This document shows positions 1 through 7,312 of a stretch of DNA of 39,838 bases, in pieces; position 1 is the first letter of the stretch, and each line of letters opens with the position of its first letter. The DNA is taken from contig CASFXY010000018.1 of assembly GCA_949298805.1 (NCBI GenBank), positions 1 through 39,838 of the forward strand. The letters run 5' to 3'. Below the pieces are notes generated by a model. That model was not told the DNA's origin. It did not search any database and worked only from the letters and a program-made list of their open reading frames with translations. The stretch is from an uncultured bacterium. GTDB lineage: Bacteria; Cyanobacteriota; Vampirovibrionia; Gastranaerophilales; Gastranaerophilaceae. The position numbers were made by a program, and so were the translations under genes.

Positions 1-969
1 CGTGCAGAGGCGCAAAGACAAGCACAGTATGCTGCTCAACAAAAACAAATTCAAGAACAAAAACGTATAGCGGCACAAAAAGCTCAACAGGAGGCGCAAA
101 AACGCAAAGAGATACAAAACATTCCTAAAGCGCAAAATACAAACAATTTACAAGTTTTGGATTCTGCCGCAAATAAATATCAAGAGGACAACTCTAAAGA
201 AAAAAAGTCCGGTTCGGAGTTCAATGAGCAAACTCCGAATGAAACACAAAACGAAATAAACCAAGAAAATATAGTAACTCAGGATATTATAAACAATCCA
301 GAAGTCAATAAAACCATTGCGCAAATTCCTGAATTACCAAGCGATATTCAAAATAAAGCAGATATTAAAGAAATAATAAAAGACAAGTTAAAACCTGCAA
401 TATTACATTTAAGACCATATTATTATATAATTAAAGATAACTTAACACTTGTTATAGCAATAATAATTGCCTTTGCAGGAATTTTAATGCTCTTTGCAAT
501 AAATAAAAATAAGAAAAAAGGAACAGCCGAAAATATGGAAGCTCAACAAACAACAGACAATGAAAAACAAAATGTCGAAACTTTGATGAATGATGTAAAT
601 AATGCCCTAAGCGAAGAAAGCAAAGCCGGCATTGATGAAATAAAAGCATTTAAAGATGAGTTTAAAGCTCTTGCGCAAGATGCACCTGAAGAAATATATA
701 TTGAACCACAAGTGCTCTCATCAGTTGAAATTGCACCAAATCGCGGTTTTATGGTAATAGACAGGCAAGGCACAAAGGCGCTTTTCGGCTATATTTTTGA
801 TGATGTATTTTTGCTTTACCAATTCAAAGAATTTATTTCCAATTATGAAATAAAATTCAGAATAAGCGAAAAACAAGATGATAAAACATTTTTTATTGTT
901 AAGGTTGATAAATTTAAATTACTTGTAAGAGTAACAAATAAATCAATGAAACTTGAACTTGAAATGTAA
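1..969 (+). CDS. Gln/Ala-rich single-pass membrane protein, 5' end missing
   Basis: The frame is open from the first base of the window to a TAA at 967-969, so the gene begins upstream; a TTG at 157 is only an internal candidate start. The visible part has about 322 residues. The first 50 are almost only Gln, Ala, Lys and Arg and look like a helical or coiled-coil tail. An acidic, Asn-rich stretch follows, then one hydrophobic segment (about residues 147-167, LTLVIAIIIAFAGILMLFAI), a charged linker, and a compact C-terminal domain of about 80 residues beginning near RGFMVIDRQGTKALFGYIFD. I do not recognise this domain. The design suggests an inner-membrane protein with a charged cytoplasmic part. 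Function unknown; the reading frame itself is secure. Confidence 0.8.
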   Translation, partial: RAEAQRQAQYAAQQKQIQEQKRIAAQKAQQEAQKRKEIQNIPKAQNTNNLQVLDSAANKYQEDNSKEKKSGSEFNEQTPNETQNEINQENIVTQDIINNPEVNKTIAQIPELPSDIQNKADIKEIIKDKLKPAILHLRPYYYIIKDNLTLVIAIIIAFAGILMLFAINKNKKKGTAENMEAQQTTDNEKQNVETLMNDVNNALSEESKAGIDEIKAFKDEFKALAQDAPEEIYIEPQVLSSVEIAPNRGFMVIDRQGTKALFGYIFDDVFLLYQFKEFISNYEIKFRISEKQDDKTFFIVKVDKFKLLVRVTNKSMKLELEM

Positions 970-976
970 AAAATTA

Positions 977-1123
977 ATGGATAAAAAAGATAAAAAGAAA
1001 AAAATAAGATTAAATACGAAAAACTGGGGAATTAATTATAATAAAAACGAATTTTATGAAGTTGTGGAGTCTAATTCTGCAAGACCTGATACATGTTTAA
1101 AAAAATATTTTAATAAAAAATAA
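977..1123 (+). CDS. small basic hypothetical protein, 48 aa
   Basis: A short ATG-to-TAA frame seven bases after the membrane protein. It would encode a Lys-rich 48-residue peptide starting MDKKDKKKKIRLNTKNWG and ending CLKKYFNKK. There is no clear Shine-Dalgarno, but the tight spacing fits translational coupling to the upstream gene. The second half (EFYEVVESNSARPDTCLKKYF) looks protein-like rather than random. No family recognised; this could also be untranslated 3' sequence. Confidence 0.4.
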   Translation: MDKKDKKKKIRLNTKNWGINYNKNEFYEVVESNSARPDTCLKKYFNKK

Positions 1124-1127
1124 TTCT

Positions 1128-1156
1128 TTGACCAATTTAATAAAATAATATATACT
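1128..1156 (+). promoter_or_regulatory. sigma70-type promoter of the prepilin gene
   Basis: A near-consensus promoter: TTGACC at 1128-1133, a 17-base spacer, TATACT at 1151-1156. It lies 26 bases before the prepilin start, leaving room for the AGAGG ribosome site in the leader. Confidence 0.75.
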
Positions 1157-1182
1157 TATTATAAATTTATAGAGGTTGTTAA

Positions 1183-1782
1183 ATGAAAAAAATTATTTTG
1201 AAAAGCAAAGCTTTTACTTTAGCGGAAGTATTGGTAACTCTTACATTAATTGGTGTAGTTGCCGCAATGACAATACCGATGGTTGTAACCAAAGTAAAAC
1301 AACATGAATATAAAACTGCGGGGAAAAAGGCATTTTCCGTCATGAACAATGCTATACAAGCTTTAAGCTTAAATGACGGAATGGTCCCTGAGAGTTATGC
1401 AAATGCTTCTGATTCCGAAAAAACAAATTATTTCAACAATCTTGAAACTAAACTCATTGTTTTAAAAAAAGAAACAAATGCAGACGGTAAAACCGTACTT
1501 TTCACAAGTGACGGTTTTGCATATCACCTTGTAAACCCAAATGAAATATATGTTGACGTTAATGGTGATAATGGTCCTACAAAAATAAACGATCCGATGA
1601 CTCAATGGAAACAGGCTGATTATGAAGACCAAGAAGATTTATTTGATACATCGGGTTGGGAAAATATTACTCTGTCAGATGTATTTTATATCGGTTTTGA
1701 TGAAAATGGTAAAAGCATAATCATGCCATATATACAAAACGTACCTGCGGTTGCTTTCCCTTCGCAACAACCGACACCTTAG
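1183..1782 (+). CDS. type II/IV pilin-like prepilin
   Basis: A 199-residue protein with a short basic leader (MKKIILKSKA) followed by FTLAEVLVTLTLIGVVAAM, the class III signal cut and N-methylated by prepilin peptidase. The expected cut is A^F, with Ala instead of the usual Gly at -1; the Glu at mature position 5 is present. The hydrophobic helix (about 11-30) anchors the protein or packs in the pilus core. The rest is a soluble head without recognisable catalytic residues and with few Cys, ending in a Pro/Gln-rich tail. It is a pseudopilin or minor pilin of a type II secretion or type IV pilus machine; the sequence does not say which. ATG follows AGAGG. Its TAG stop interlocks with the smpB stop (TTAG, 1779-1782). 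Confidence 0.85.
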   Translation: MKKIILKSKAFTLAEVLVTLTLIGVVAAMTIPMVVTKVKQHEYKTAGKKAFSVMNNAIQALSLNDGMVPESYANASDSEKTNYFNNLETKLIVLKKETNADGKTVLFTSDGFAYHLVNPNEIYVDVNGDNGPTKINDPMTQWKQADYEDQEDLFDTSGWENITLSDVFYIGFDENGKSIIMPYIQNVPAVAFPSQQPTP

Positions 1783-2225
1783 TGTTTAATATTTTTTGAA
1801 ATATCTCTTTCGATATCTTTTTTCTTTAGGGCTTCTCTTTTGTCGTAGAGTTTTTTGCCTTTTGCAAGAGCTATCTCGAGTTTTGCCCAACGACCGCAAA
1901 AATACATTTCAAGAGGAACAATTGTATAATTTTCCTGTTTTACCTTACCAAGCATTTTTAAAATTTCTTTTTTATGCAAAAGTAATTTTCTTGTGCGTTT
2001 TTCCTCATGATTAAACCTGTTTCCCTGCTCGTAGGCACTAATATGGGCATTATACAGAAATGCCTCCATATCTTCAATCTTAATGAAACTATCTTTTAAA
2101 TTAATTGCACCTTTTCTTATTGATTTAATTTCAGTACCTGTTAGAACAAGCCCCGCATCAAATTTATCAAAAATCAAAAAATCATGATATGCTTTTTTAT
2201 TTGTTGAAATAATTTTTTTCTGCAT
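1779..2225 (-). CDS. smpB: SsrA-binding protein SmpB
   Basis: SmpB binds the tRNA-like part of tmRNA and carries it to stalled ribosomes for trans-translation. The 148-residue product starts MQKKIISTNKKAYHDF and contains the family's DKFDAGLVLTGTEIKSIR and INLKDSFIKIEDMEAFLYNAHISAY segments, the basic RKLLLHKKEI stretch and the C-terminal Lys-rich tail (KKLYDKREALKKKDIERDI). A seven-codon upstream extension to 2246 is open but falls over the -10 box, so I place the start at 2225, the position where SmpB proteins usually begin. The -10 (TATAAT on the minus strand, 2232-2237) is only six bases from ATG with no Shine-Dalgarno, so the mRNA is probably leaderless. No tmRNA gene was found nearby. 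Confidence 0.95.
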   Translation of the reverse strand: MQKKIISTNKKAYHDFLIFDKFDAGLVLTGTEIKSIRKGAINLKDSFIKIEDMEAFLYNAHISAYEQGNRFNHEEKRTRKLLLHKKEILKMLGKVKQENYTIVPLEMYFCGRWAKLEIALAKGKKLYDKREALKKKDIERDISKNIKH

Positions 2226-2231
2226 AAAAAG

Positions 2232-2260
2232 ATTATAACACAACATTGTTATGCTATAAT
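2232..2260. promoter_or_regulatory. back-to-back -10 boxes for smpB and the histidine kinase
   Basis: ATTATA at 2232-2237 reads TATAAT on the minus strand, six bases before smpB; TATAAT at 2255-2260 is ten bases before the kinase ATG at 2271. They are 17 bases apart, so each sits where the other's -35 box would be. Neither gene has a Shine-Dalgarno. Firing of the two promoters should be mutually exclusive. Confidence 0.6.
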
Positions 2261-2270
2261 ATTGACTGAA

Positions 2271-4277
2271 ATGAACAAAGTTAAATTTGATTTAACAACA
2301 CAAAATAAATTAATCATTACGGGGTTACTTATTTCGACTATTTTAATTGTCTCGGTAGCAGTTTTTGCCATAAGTAAAATTCAGCAAAAATTGTATGACT
2401 CCTACGGCAGCTTTGGGCAAATCTTAACTAAAACACTTGCTATTCAAAGTTATGAACTTACAAAGGATACTCCCGAAGAATACAAATATAATCTTTTAAA
2501 AACACACGCTAATTCAATTCTTACAAGCAATAAAGATATTTCTTTTATAACCTTTAAAAATTCAAAAGGCAAAATAATCTATACCACGGCAGATGCCTAC
2601 AATCGTCGCGCCCAAGATACAAGGATTAATATAAGTTCCCCTATGACAGATTCTTTCGGTAGAATTGTAGGTGTTGTTGAAATAGGTCTTAGTGCCGATA
2701 TGGCAAGCATTGTCGCGAGAACTACAAAAAATTCAATGCTTATTGTTTTTACCCTTGTATGGATAATATTTACAATAGTAATTTTAGTCAATACTTTTCT
2801 AATCACAAGAGAATTAACCCTTTTACATCATGGTGTTAAAGAAATTTCAAGCGGCAAATTCGGCACCGTGCTTGATTATAAACAAGCGTCAGGTGAAATA
2901 AAAGAGCTCTTTAGTGCATTTAATGATATGTCAAAAAGATTGCACGCTTATGAAGAACAAAATGTAGACCAATTAACACTTGAGCGCAACAAACTTGAAG
3001 CAGTACTTATGAGCATTGCAAACGGTGTTGTTGTTTGCGATAACTACGATAAAATTTCAATGATTAACCCTGCGGCACAAAAGATTTTGTCTGTTACGGC
3101 AATGGATATTATCGGAACATCTGTTCAAAATTACTGCGACACCGATGGTGTTCTTTGTTTCAGAGAAAAAATAAGTATTTTTAAAGACACTCCTCTTGAT
3201 GTTATGGAGAAAAAACCGCTTGAATTTAATATCGAAGTAGATAAAAGAATAATAAAAACTCTTATCTCACCAATGTATTCCAAAGTTCATGATTACATGG
3301 GTTATATTATAATTCTTATTGATATAACAAAAGAAGCCGAAGTTGACAAACTTAAAAATGATTTTATTTCAAATGTATCTCATGAATTAAGAACACCTGT
3401 AACAATTCTTACAAGTTATGCCGAAACTCTTTATCATTACGGAAAAGATTTTAATTATGACGAACAAAAAGAATTTATAGGTACCATAAACCAAGAAGTT
3501 ATACGTTTAAATAAAATGGTTAACGATATTCTTGATTTTTCAAAATTGCAAAACGACACCGAGCTTGAAAAAACAATGCAGAGCATTATGCCGGTTATTG
3601 AACGCTCAATTGAAGACCATAAAATTTTGGCACAAGAAAAAAATATAACCTTTTCGGTTATAAAAGAACCTGATTTGCCGGAAATTGAATTTAACGAACA
3701 AAGTATAGAAAGGGTATTATCCAATCTTATTACAAATGCAATTAAATATTCTCCCGATAATTCACGTGTAAAAGTACGTGCTGAAATTGCAAAAGACCCA
3801 AAATTTTTGGAAGTAACAATTGAAGATATGGGTATGGGGATAGCACCTGAATATCAGGAAAAAATATTTGACAGATTTTTTAGAATCGAAAATGCAACTC
3901 ATACAATTAAAGGTACGGGTCTGGGTTTGCACCTTGTAAAAATCGCTATCGAAAAACATCATGGCGGCAAGGTTTTTGTTCACTCAAAACTGGGCGAAGG
4001 CTCGACTTTTGGTTTTTGGCTGCCGCTTAGCACGACTCAAAAACAAGATGAAGCTCAAAAAGAACCTGTTGCAGCACTAAATGTCGAAGTACAAAAAGAA
4101 ACTCAGCAAGAACAAGAAGAAAAAGTATATAAACAGCCTGAAATATCAACAATAAACGATTATGAAACAAAAGCACAAAAAGATGCCGAATTTGTGGATG
4201 TAAAACTTGAAAAACCACCTGTTGACCCTGACGACGGCTGGGAAATAACCTTTGAAGTAAGAGATAAAAACCCGTGA
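2271..4277 (+). CDS. sensor histidine kinase (HAMP-PAS-HisKA-HATPase)
   Basis: A 668-residue two-component sensor. Order: TM1 (about 14-36), a periplasmic sensor of about 120 residues, TM2 (about 156-178), HAMP linker (about 178-232), PAS-like domain (about 240-350, with GVVVCDNYDKISMINPAA), HisKA with phospho-accepting His371 in NVSHELRTP, and HATPase_c with N-box NLITNAIKYS, DMGMGIAPEYQEKIFDRFFR and G-box GTGLGLHLVK. This is the PhoR/WalK (VicK) arrangement. A Glu/Lys/Gln-rich tail of about 75 residues follows. No response regulator lies next to it. ATG 2271 is chosen over the TTG at 2262 because the -10 box ends at 2260. The TGA stop lies inside the first unit of the downstream repeat cluster, so repeat insertion may have set the C-terminus. 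Its signal is not evident. Confidence 0.93.
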   Translation: MNKVKFDLTTQNKLIITGLLISTILIVSVAVFAISKIQQKLYDSYGSFGQILTKTLAIQSYELTKDTPEEYKYNLLKTHANSILTSNKDISFITFKNSKGKIIYTTADAYNRRAQDTRINISSPMTDSFGRIVGVVEIGLSADMASIVARTTKNSMLIVFTLVWIIFTIVILVNTFLITRELTLLHHGVKEISSGKFGTVLDYKQASGEIKELFSAFNDMSKRLHAYEEQNVDQLTLERNKLEAVLMSIANGVVVCDNYDKISMINPAAQKILSVTAMDIIGTSVQNYCDTDGVLCFREKISIFKDTPLDVMEKKPLEFNIEVDKRIIKTLISPMYSKVHDYMGYIIILIDITKEAEVDKLKNDFISNVSHELRTPVTILTSYAETLYHYGKDFNYDEQKEFIGTINQEVIRLNKMVNDILDFSKLQNDTELEKTMQSIMPVIERSIEDHKILAQEKNITFSVIKEPDLPEIEFNEQSIERVLSNLITNAIKYSPDNSRVKVRAEIAKDPKFLEVTIEDMGMGIAPEYQEKIFDRFFRIENATHTIKGTGLGLHLVKIAIEKHHGGKVFVHSKLGEGSTFGFWLPLSTTQKQDEAQKEPVAALNVEVQKETQQEQEEKVYKQPEISTINDYETKAQKDAEFVDVKLEKPPVDPDDGWEITFEVRDKNP

Positions 4278-4490
4278 GCCAAGCGAGCTTAGTACACTGT
4301 ACTTAGCAAGCGAAGGCGAACGCATAGGTGTGTGAAGCCCGTGACGGCTGCGATGAGCAGGCGGACAGGGTTAGCAAGCGAAGGCGAACGCATAGGTGTG
4401 TGAAGCCCGTGACGGCTGCGATGAGCAGGCGGACAGGGCGTAACCGTACCGTGAGCCAAGCGAGCTTAGCGCGAGAGCGCTTAGCAAACA
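4272..4490. repeat. GC-rich repeat cluster: 68-bp tandem pair inside 21-bp direct repeats
   Basis: Two perfect 68-base tandem copies (4303-4370 and 4371-4438, starting TTAGCAAGCGAAGGCGAACG) are flanked by 21-base direct repeats at 4272-4292 and 4449-4469 (CCGTGAGCCAAGCGAGCTTA plus G). Each flank leads into a hairpin with a different stem: AGTAC/GTACT at 4291-4303 and AGCGC/GCGCT at 4468-4481, both followed by TAGCAA. Base composition is far richer in GC than the neighbours. It lies between convergent genes and overlaps the kinase stop. It resembles a REP/MITE-type extragenic element; no transposase is present. Confidence 0.8.
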
Positions 4491-4512
4491 AAAACTTAGA
4501 TTGCACGGGCAA

Positions 4513-5310
4513 CTAAACCCCTTCAACTATTTCATCAAAATATTTAACACTTTCAAAAAGCTCATCTTTATTAAAAATTTCAAAAGTAATTTGCGGATTT
4601 AATTGCATTTCATGCAACGTTTTTATTACAGGTTTAATATCAAGAGAACCTTTTAAAAGCGAACTGTGCGAATCTTCATCTTTAAAATTATTATGAAAAT
4701 GCATGTGATGCAGCATTATACCATAGTTTTTTATCCACTCCGACACAGGTAAATCAGAGTGCAAATTGCAATGTCCTATATCAATTGTGGCTTTTAAATT
4801 AGGTGAATTAATAGTTGCGACAATACTTCTAATAAGCTCCCAATCAGGCTCATGCACATTTTCAATTGTTGCAATTATACCTTCTTTTTCAAAGTATGGA
4901 ATAAACTCATGAAAAAATTCAATATTCCTTCTAAAATACAATTGTCTGTATTCATGGTGTTTTAAAAGATTGTTAAAACATGTATGAAATACAACGGTTT
5001 TTGCCCCAAATTCACATGCTAACTCTAAGCTCTGATAATACCTTTTTTCAGATACTTCACGAATTAAAGGGTCTTTTGCGGCAACATTTAAGTTTGAGAA
5101 AAACCCATGCAAAGTAACTTCGCCTTTAAAATCCTTTAGCGCTGCTTTATACTCTTTTTTTGTTAAATCAAATAAATCTTCAATATCTTTTAATCGTCCA
5201 AAACGACTGATTTCAATACCGCAATTAAGTTCTGATGCAATATCAAGCGCACCTTTAAAGTTATGATAATCAACAGTTGAGGATATAAATTTTTTAAATT
5301 GATTTTTCAT
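4513..5310 (-). CDS. TIM-barrel sugar phosphate isomerase/epimerase-like protein
   Basis: A 265-residue protein with the xylose-isomerase-like (AP endonuclease family 2) fold: GAKTVVFHTCFNN, then IIATIENVHEPDWE with the strand-end Glu, KATIDIGHCNLHSDLPVSEWI with a DxGH metal site, MLHHMHFHNNFKDEDSHSSL with the HxH pair, and ITFEIFNK near the end. The Glu, Asp/His and His residues are the usual divalent metal ligands of sugar epimerases and endonuclease IV-like enzymes. The length fits sugar isomerases of COG1082. Substrate cannot be read from the sequence. The minus-strand -10 (5319-5324) is eight bases before ATG and there is no Shine-Dalgarno. It converges on the repeat cluster. Confidence 0.8.
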   Translation of the reverse strand: MKNQFKKFISSTVDYHNFKGALDIASELNCGIEISRFGRLKDIEDLFDLTKKEYKAALKDFKGEVTLHGFFSNLNVAAKDPLIREVSEKRYYQSLELACEFGAKTVVFHTCFNNLLKHHEYRQLYFRRNIEFFHEFIPYFEKEGIIATIENVHEPDWELIRSIVATINSPNLKATIDIGHCNLHSDLPVSEWIKNYGIMLHHMHFHNNFKDEDSHSSLLKGSLDIKPVIKTLHEMQLNPQITFEIFNKDELFESVKYFDEIVEGV

Positions 5311-5318
5311 ATAATAAA

Positions 5319-5326
5319 ATTATAAT
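5319..5326. promoter_or_regulatory. palindromic ATTATAAT, shared -10 of two divergent genes
   Basis: ATTATAAT is its own reverse complement, so TATAAT reads both toward the TIM-barrel gene (8 bases from ATG 5310) and toward the small Cys protein (14 bases from ATG 5341). Confidence 0.5.
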
Positions 5327-5340
5327 TAAAAAATAAGATT

Positions 5341-5565
5341 ATGTATATAATTGAACTTACTGCAAAACTATACACAAAAATTAAAAATCGGGATTTTAAA
5401 TTTTTACAAAAAGAAAAACCCAAAGAAAACGAGGAAGAACAAACATGTGAGCATATTTTTGTTCCGATTGATTCTACAAAAAAAATCCTTGCCTGCACAA
5501 AATGCGGCTTTATGGTACGGGTTGACCCGACTAAAATTAAAAAACAAAATCCTTTTAAAGGATAA
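5341..5565 (+). CDS. small putative zinc-ribbon protein, 74 aa
   Basis: The product has a basic N-terminal half (MYIIELTAKLYTKIKNRDFKF), an acidic hinge, and a Cys/His motif: CEHIFVPID then, 15 residues further, CTKCGF. C-x-H plus CxxC could hold one zinc ion. It starts 30 bases from the divergent TIM-barrel gene and ends 78 bases before the export operon, but a strong promoter separates it from that operon. A competing frame at 5351-5599 was rejected because this one carries the paired Cys motif and the usual codon choice. No known family recognised. Confidence 0.65.
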   Translation: MYIIELTAKLYTKIKNRDFKFLQKEKPKENEEEQTCEHIFVPIDSTKKILACTKCGFMVRVDPTKIKKQNPFKG

Positions 5566-5580
5566 CGAAATTTTAACAAA

Positions 5581-5609
5581 TTGCCCGAATTTATACTAAA
5601 ATATATAAT
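5581..5609 (+). promoter_or_regulatory. sigma70-type promoter of the export-gate operon
   Basis: TTGCCC at 5581-5586, exactly 17 bases, TATAAT at 5604-5609. The AAGG ribosome site (5635-5638) and the TTG start at 5644 follow. A housekeeping promoter here argues against control by a dedicated flagellar sigma factor such as FliA or RpoN. Confidence 0.75.
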
Positions 5610-5643
5610 AATTACGGATAAGTATAGTTAAATAAGGTAAAAA

Positions 5644-6894
5644 TTGAACGCACAAAGGGGTTTAGAAAACATCTTTGATGAAGAAAAATGCGGTCAAATT
5701 TCAAGTATATCAATGGAATTTGACAGTAAATTTTTGCCTAAAATTATAGAAGCCACACAAACTTTTTGGGAAGATGAATACAAATTCAGGCTTTTTGATA
5801 TAAATAATCACGAAAAAGTTAAAGATGAGAAATATCTTGAAAATGATTCCTTCTTTATAAGTCAGGTGCCCTCAGAATCGACTCCTCCGGTAACAATAAG
5901 GCTAAGTGAAGAATTTGTAAGGTTATTTTTGCATGCTGCATTCGGTTCAAATTTGCCCCTTTTTGAACTTAGTGACTTATCCGAACTGGAAATAAAAATT
6001 TTAAATGCTTATTGCGATTTTATATATAAATCCTTTTCAAACATACTTATCCCTCAAGAGAATCTAAACAAAATTGAACTTAAAAACAAAGATATTTACA
6101 ATTTCACAATTATCATTAAAAACAGTGATGAAAAAAATTCAAAAATTGTAATTACATTACCTGCCTCAAGAATAAAAAGGAAAGAAATCAAAAAAGAAGA
6201 AAATTACTCAGATGATGAATTTAAAAACATAAGTGCTTATGTAGATATTGAAGCCGGAAGTTCAAAATTAACACTTAGCGATTTGAAAAACATCTCAAAT
6301 GGCGACATAATACTTCTTGAGGACAGTTTTGTAAATAAAATGAAAATAATTACAGGTGATAACATAAGGGAATTTAAAATCAATCCCGATCCTGCTCTTA
6401 TGATTGAACTTGATGAAGATGAACATGATGTTGACGGAGAGGAGAATACAAATAAAAATATGTGGGATGATATACAAATAGAAGTCAATGCTCGTTTTAA
6501 AAAAGTTAAAATGACACTGGGCGAACTTAAACATATTTCAAAAGGACTTGTGATTGACCTTGGTTCTGTTTTTGAAAATGAAATTTCACTGCTTGTTGAA
6601 AATAAAACTGTTGCAAAAGGCGAATTAGTTATAATAAATGATAAATATGCAGTTAAAATTAATGAAATTATAAGCGATACACCAAAACCGCAAACCCAGC
6701 AACAAACAGCCAAACCTCAAGCTGCACAGCCACAAAAACCTGCAGCAAAACCTCAAGCCGCACAAGCGCAAAAGCCTCAAGCTGCACCTAAGCCTCAAGC
6801 TGCACAGCCACAAAAACCTGCAGCAAAACCGGCACCTAAAAAAGATGAAATAGAAGAAGATTTTGATTATTCGGATTTTGAAGAAGAAAAGTAG
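5644..6894 (+). CDS. tandem-SpoA C-ring protein (FliM/FliN/SctQ-like)
   Basis: A 416-residue protein. An N-terminal domain (about 1-185) of unclear family precedes two SpoA domains: about 195-265 (SSKLTLSDLKNISNGDIILL) and about 273-345 (VKMTLGELKHISKGLVIDL, then VAKGELVIINDKYAVKINEI). The second matches FliN closely. SpoA proteins build the cytoplasmic C-ring or sorting platform of flagella and type III injectisomes. Flagellar FliM and FliN carry one SpoA each, whereas two in one chain is the SctQ/YscQ arrangement. A Pro/Ala/Gln/Lys linker (about 350-400) with a DNA-level repeat and an acidic end (DFDYSDFEEEK) complete it; neither is typical. Start is TTG after AAGG; the first in-frame ATG would remove 23 residues. 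First gene of a six-gene operon with fliO-, fliP-, fliQ- and fliR-type genes. Confidence 0.82.
   Translation: MNAQRGLENIFDEEKCGQISSISMEFDSKFLPKIIEATQTFWEDEYKFRLFDINNHEKVKDEKYLENDSFFISQVPSESTPPVTIRLSEEFVRLFLHAAFGSNLPLFELSDLSELEIKILNAYCDFIYKSFSNILIPQENLNKIELKNKDIYNFTIIIKNSDEKNSKIVITLPASRIKRKEIKKEENYSDDEFKNISAYVDIEAGSSKLTLSDLKNISNGDIILLEDSFVNKMKIITGDNIREFKINPDPALMIELDEDEHDVDGEENTNKNMWDDIQIEVNARFKKVKMTLGELKHISKGLVIDLGSVFENEISLLVENKTVAKGELVIINDKYAVKINEIISDTPKPQTQQQTAKPQAAQPQKPAAKPQAAQAQKPQAAPKPQAAQPQKPAAKPAPKKDEIEEDFDYSDFEEEK
6715..6830 (+). repeat. in-frame 38-bp direct repeat in the Pro/Ala/Gln linker
   Basis: The 38 bases beginning CCTCAAGCTGCACAGCCACA occur identically at 6715-6752 and 6793-6830, with a related partial copy between them. 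They encode KPQAAQPQKPAAKP-type units. The 78-base period is a multiple of three, so unit gain or loss changes linker length without shifting the frame. Confidence 0.8.
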
Positions 6895-6903
6895 GAAAAA
6901 TTA

Positions 6904-7311
6904 ATGACAACTCATATTATAGCTTTTATTTTTTACACACTTGCAATGCTTGGCGTAATTTTTGTTGCTTTTGCAGTATATAAAAATGTTGTACTAAACC
7001 AAAATACACATTGCTCAAAACTCAGAGTTGAAGATATGTTAAGGCTTAATCAAAGAAAATCGCTATATGTAATAAACTACGAAGGAGAAAAATTCTTAAT
7101 AGCTTCTGATGTAGATTCAACCACCCTTATTTCAAAATTAAATACAACACAGAATGTTATTAAATCAGAACAAAACTTTGAACAAATAAAACAAGAACCG
7201 ACAGATTCTTTTGAGGATAAATTAATTGAGCTTAAAAAAACTTCCGCCGGTTCAAAAAATATGATGAGAACAATTTTAAAAGAAATAAATTCAAAAAAAG
7301 AAAGATATTAA
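6904..7311 (+). CDS. fliO: FliO-like export-gate assembly protein
   Basis: A 135-residue protein with one N-terminal membrane helix (about 4-26, IIAFIFYTLAMLGVIFVAFA) and a small cytoplasmic domain. The segment LRVEDMLRLNQRKSLYVINYEGEKFLIASDVDSTTLISKL matches the FliO pattern (leader to a hydrophobic RxSLxxV strand, then a glycine turn and a fxxGVT-like strand). FliO helps assemble the FliP ring. The C-terminal half is Lys/Glu-rich and not conserved. It lies nine bases after the SpoA gene and one base before fliP, the normal fliN-fliO-fliP order, which supports the call more than the weak sequence match does. Confidence 0.7.
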   Translation: MTTHIIAFIFYTLAMLGVIFVAFAVYKNVVLNQNTHCSKLRVEDMLRLNQRKSLYVINYEGEKFLIASDVDSTTLISKLNTTQNVIKSEQNFEQIKQEPTDSFEDKLIELKKTSAGSKNMMRTILKEINSKKERY

Positions 7312-7312
7312 A

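Noticed and set aside
2226-2246. seven-codon N-terminal extension of SmpB
   Set aside because: It lies across the minus-strand -10 box and SmpB proteins normally start at the inner Met.
4303-4438. CRISPR array
   Set aside because: Two units directly abut without spacers and no cas genes are present.
4303-4516. ORFs on both strands inside the GC-rich repeats
   Set aside because: They exist only because the 68-base tandem unit is open in several frames; the peptides simply repeat and have no ribosome site.
5351-5599. 82-codon ORF overlapping the small Cys protein
   Set aside because: The other frame has paired Cys motifs and better codon choice; this one is Lys/Asn-rich read-through.
6237-6713. 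158-codon minus-strand ORF
   Set aside because: Antisense shadow of the SpoA gene, Ser/Ile-rich with no ribosome site.
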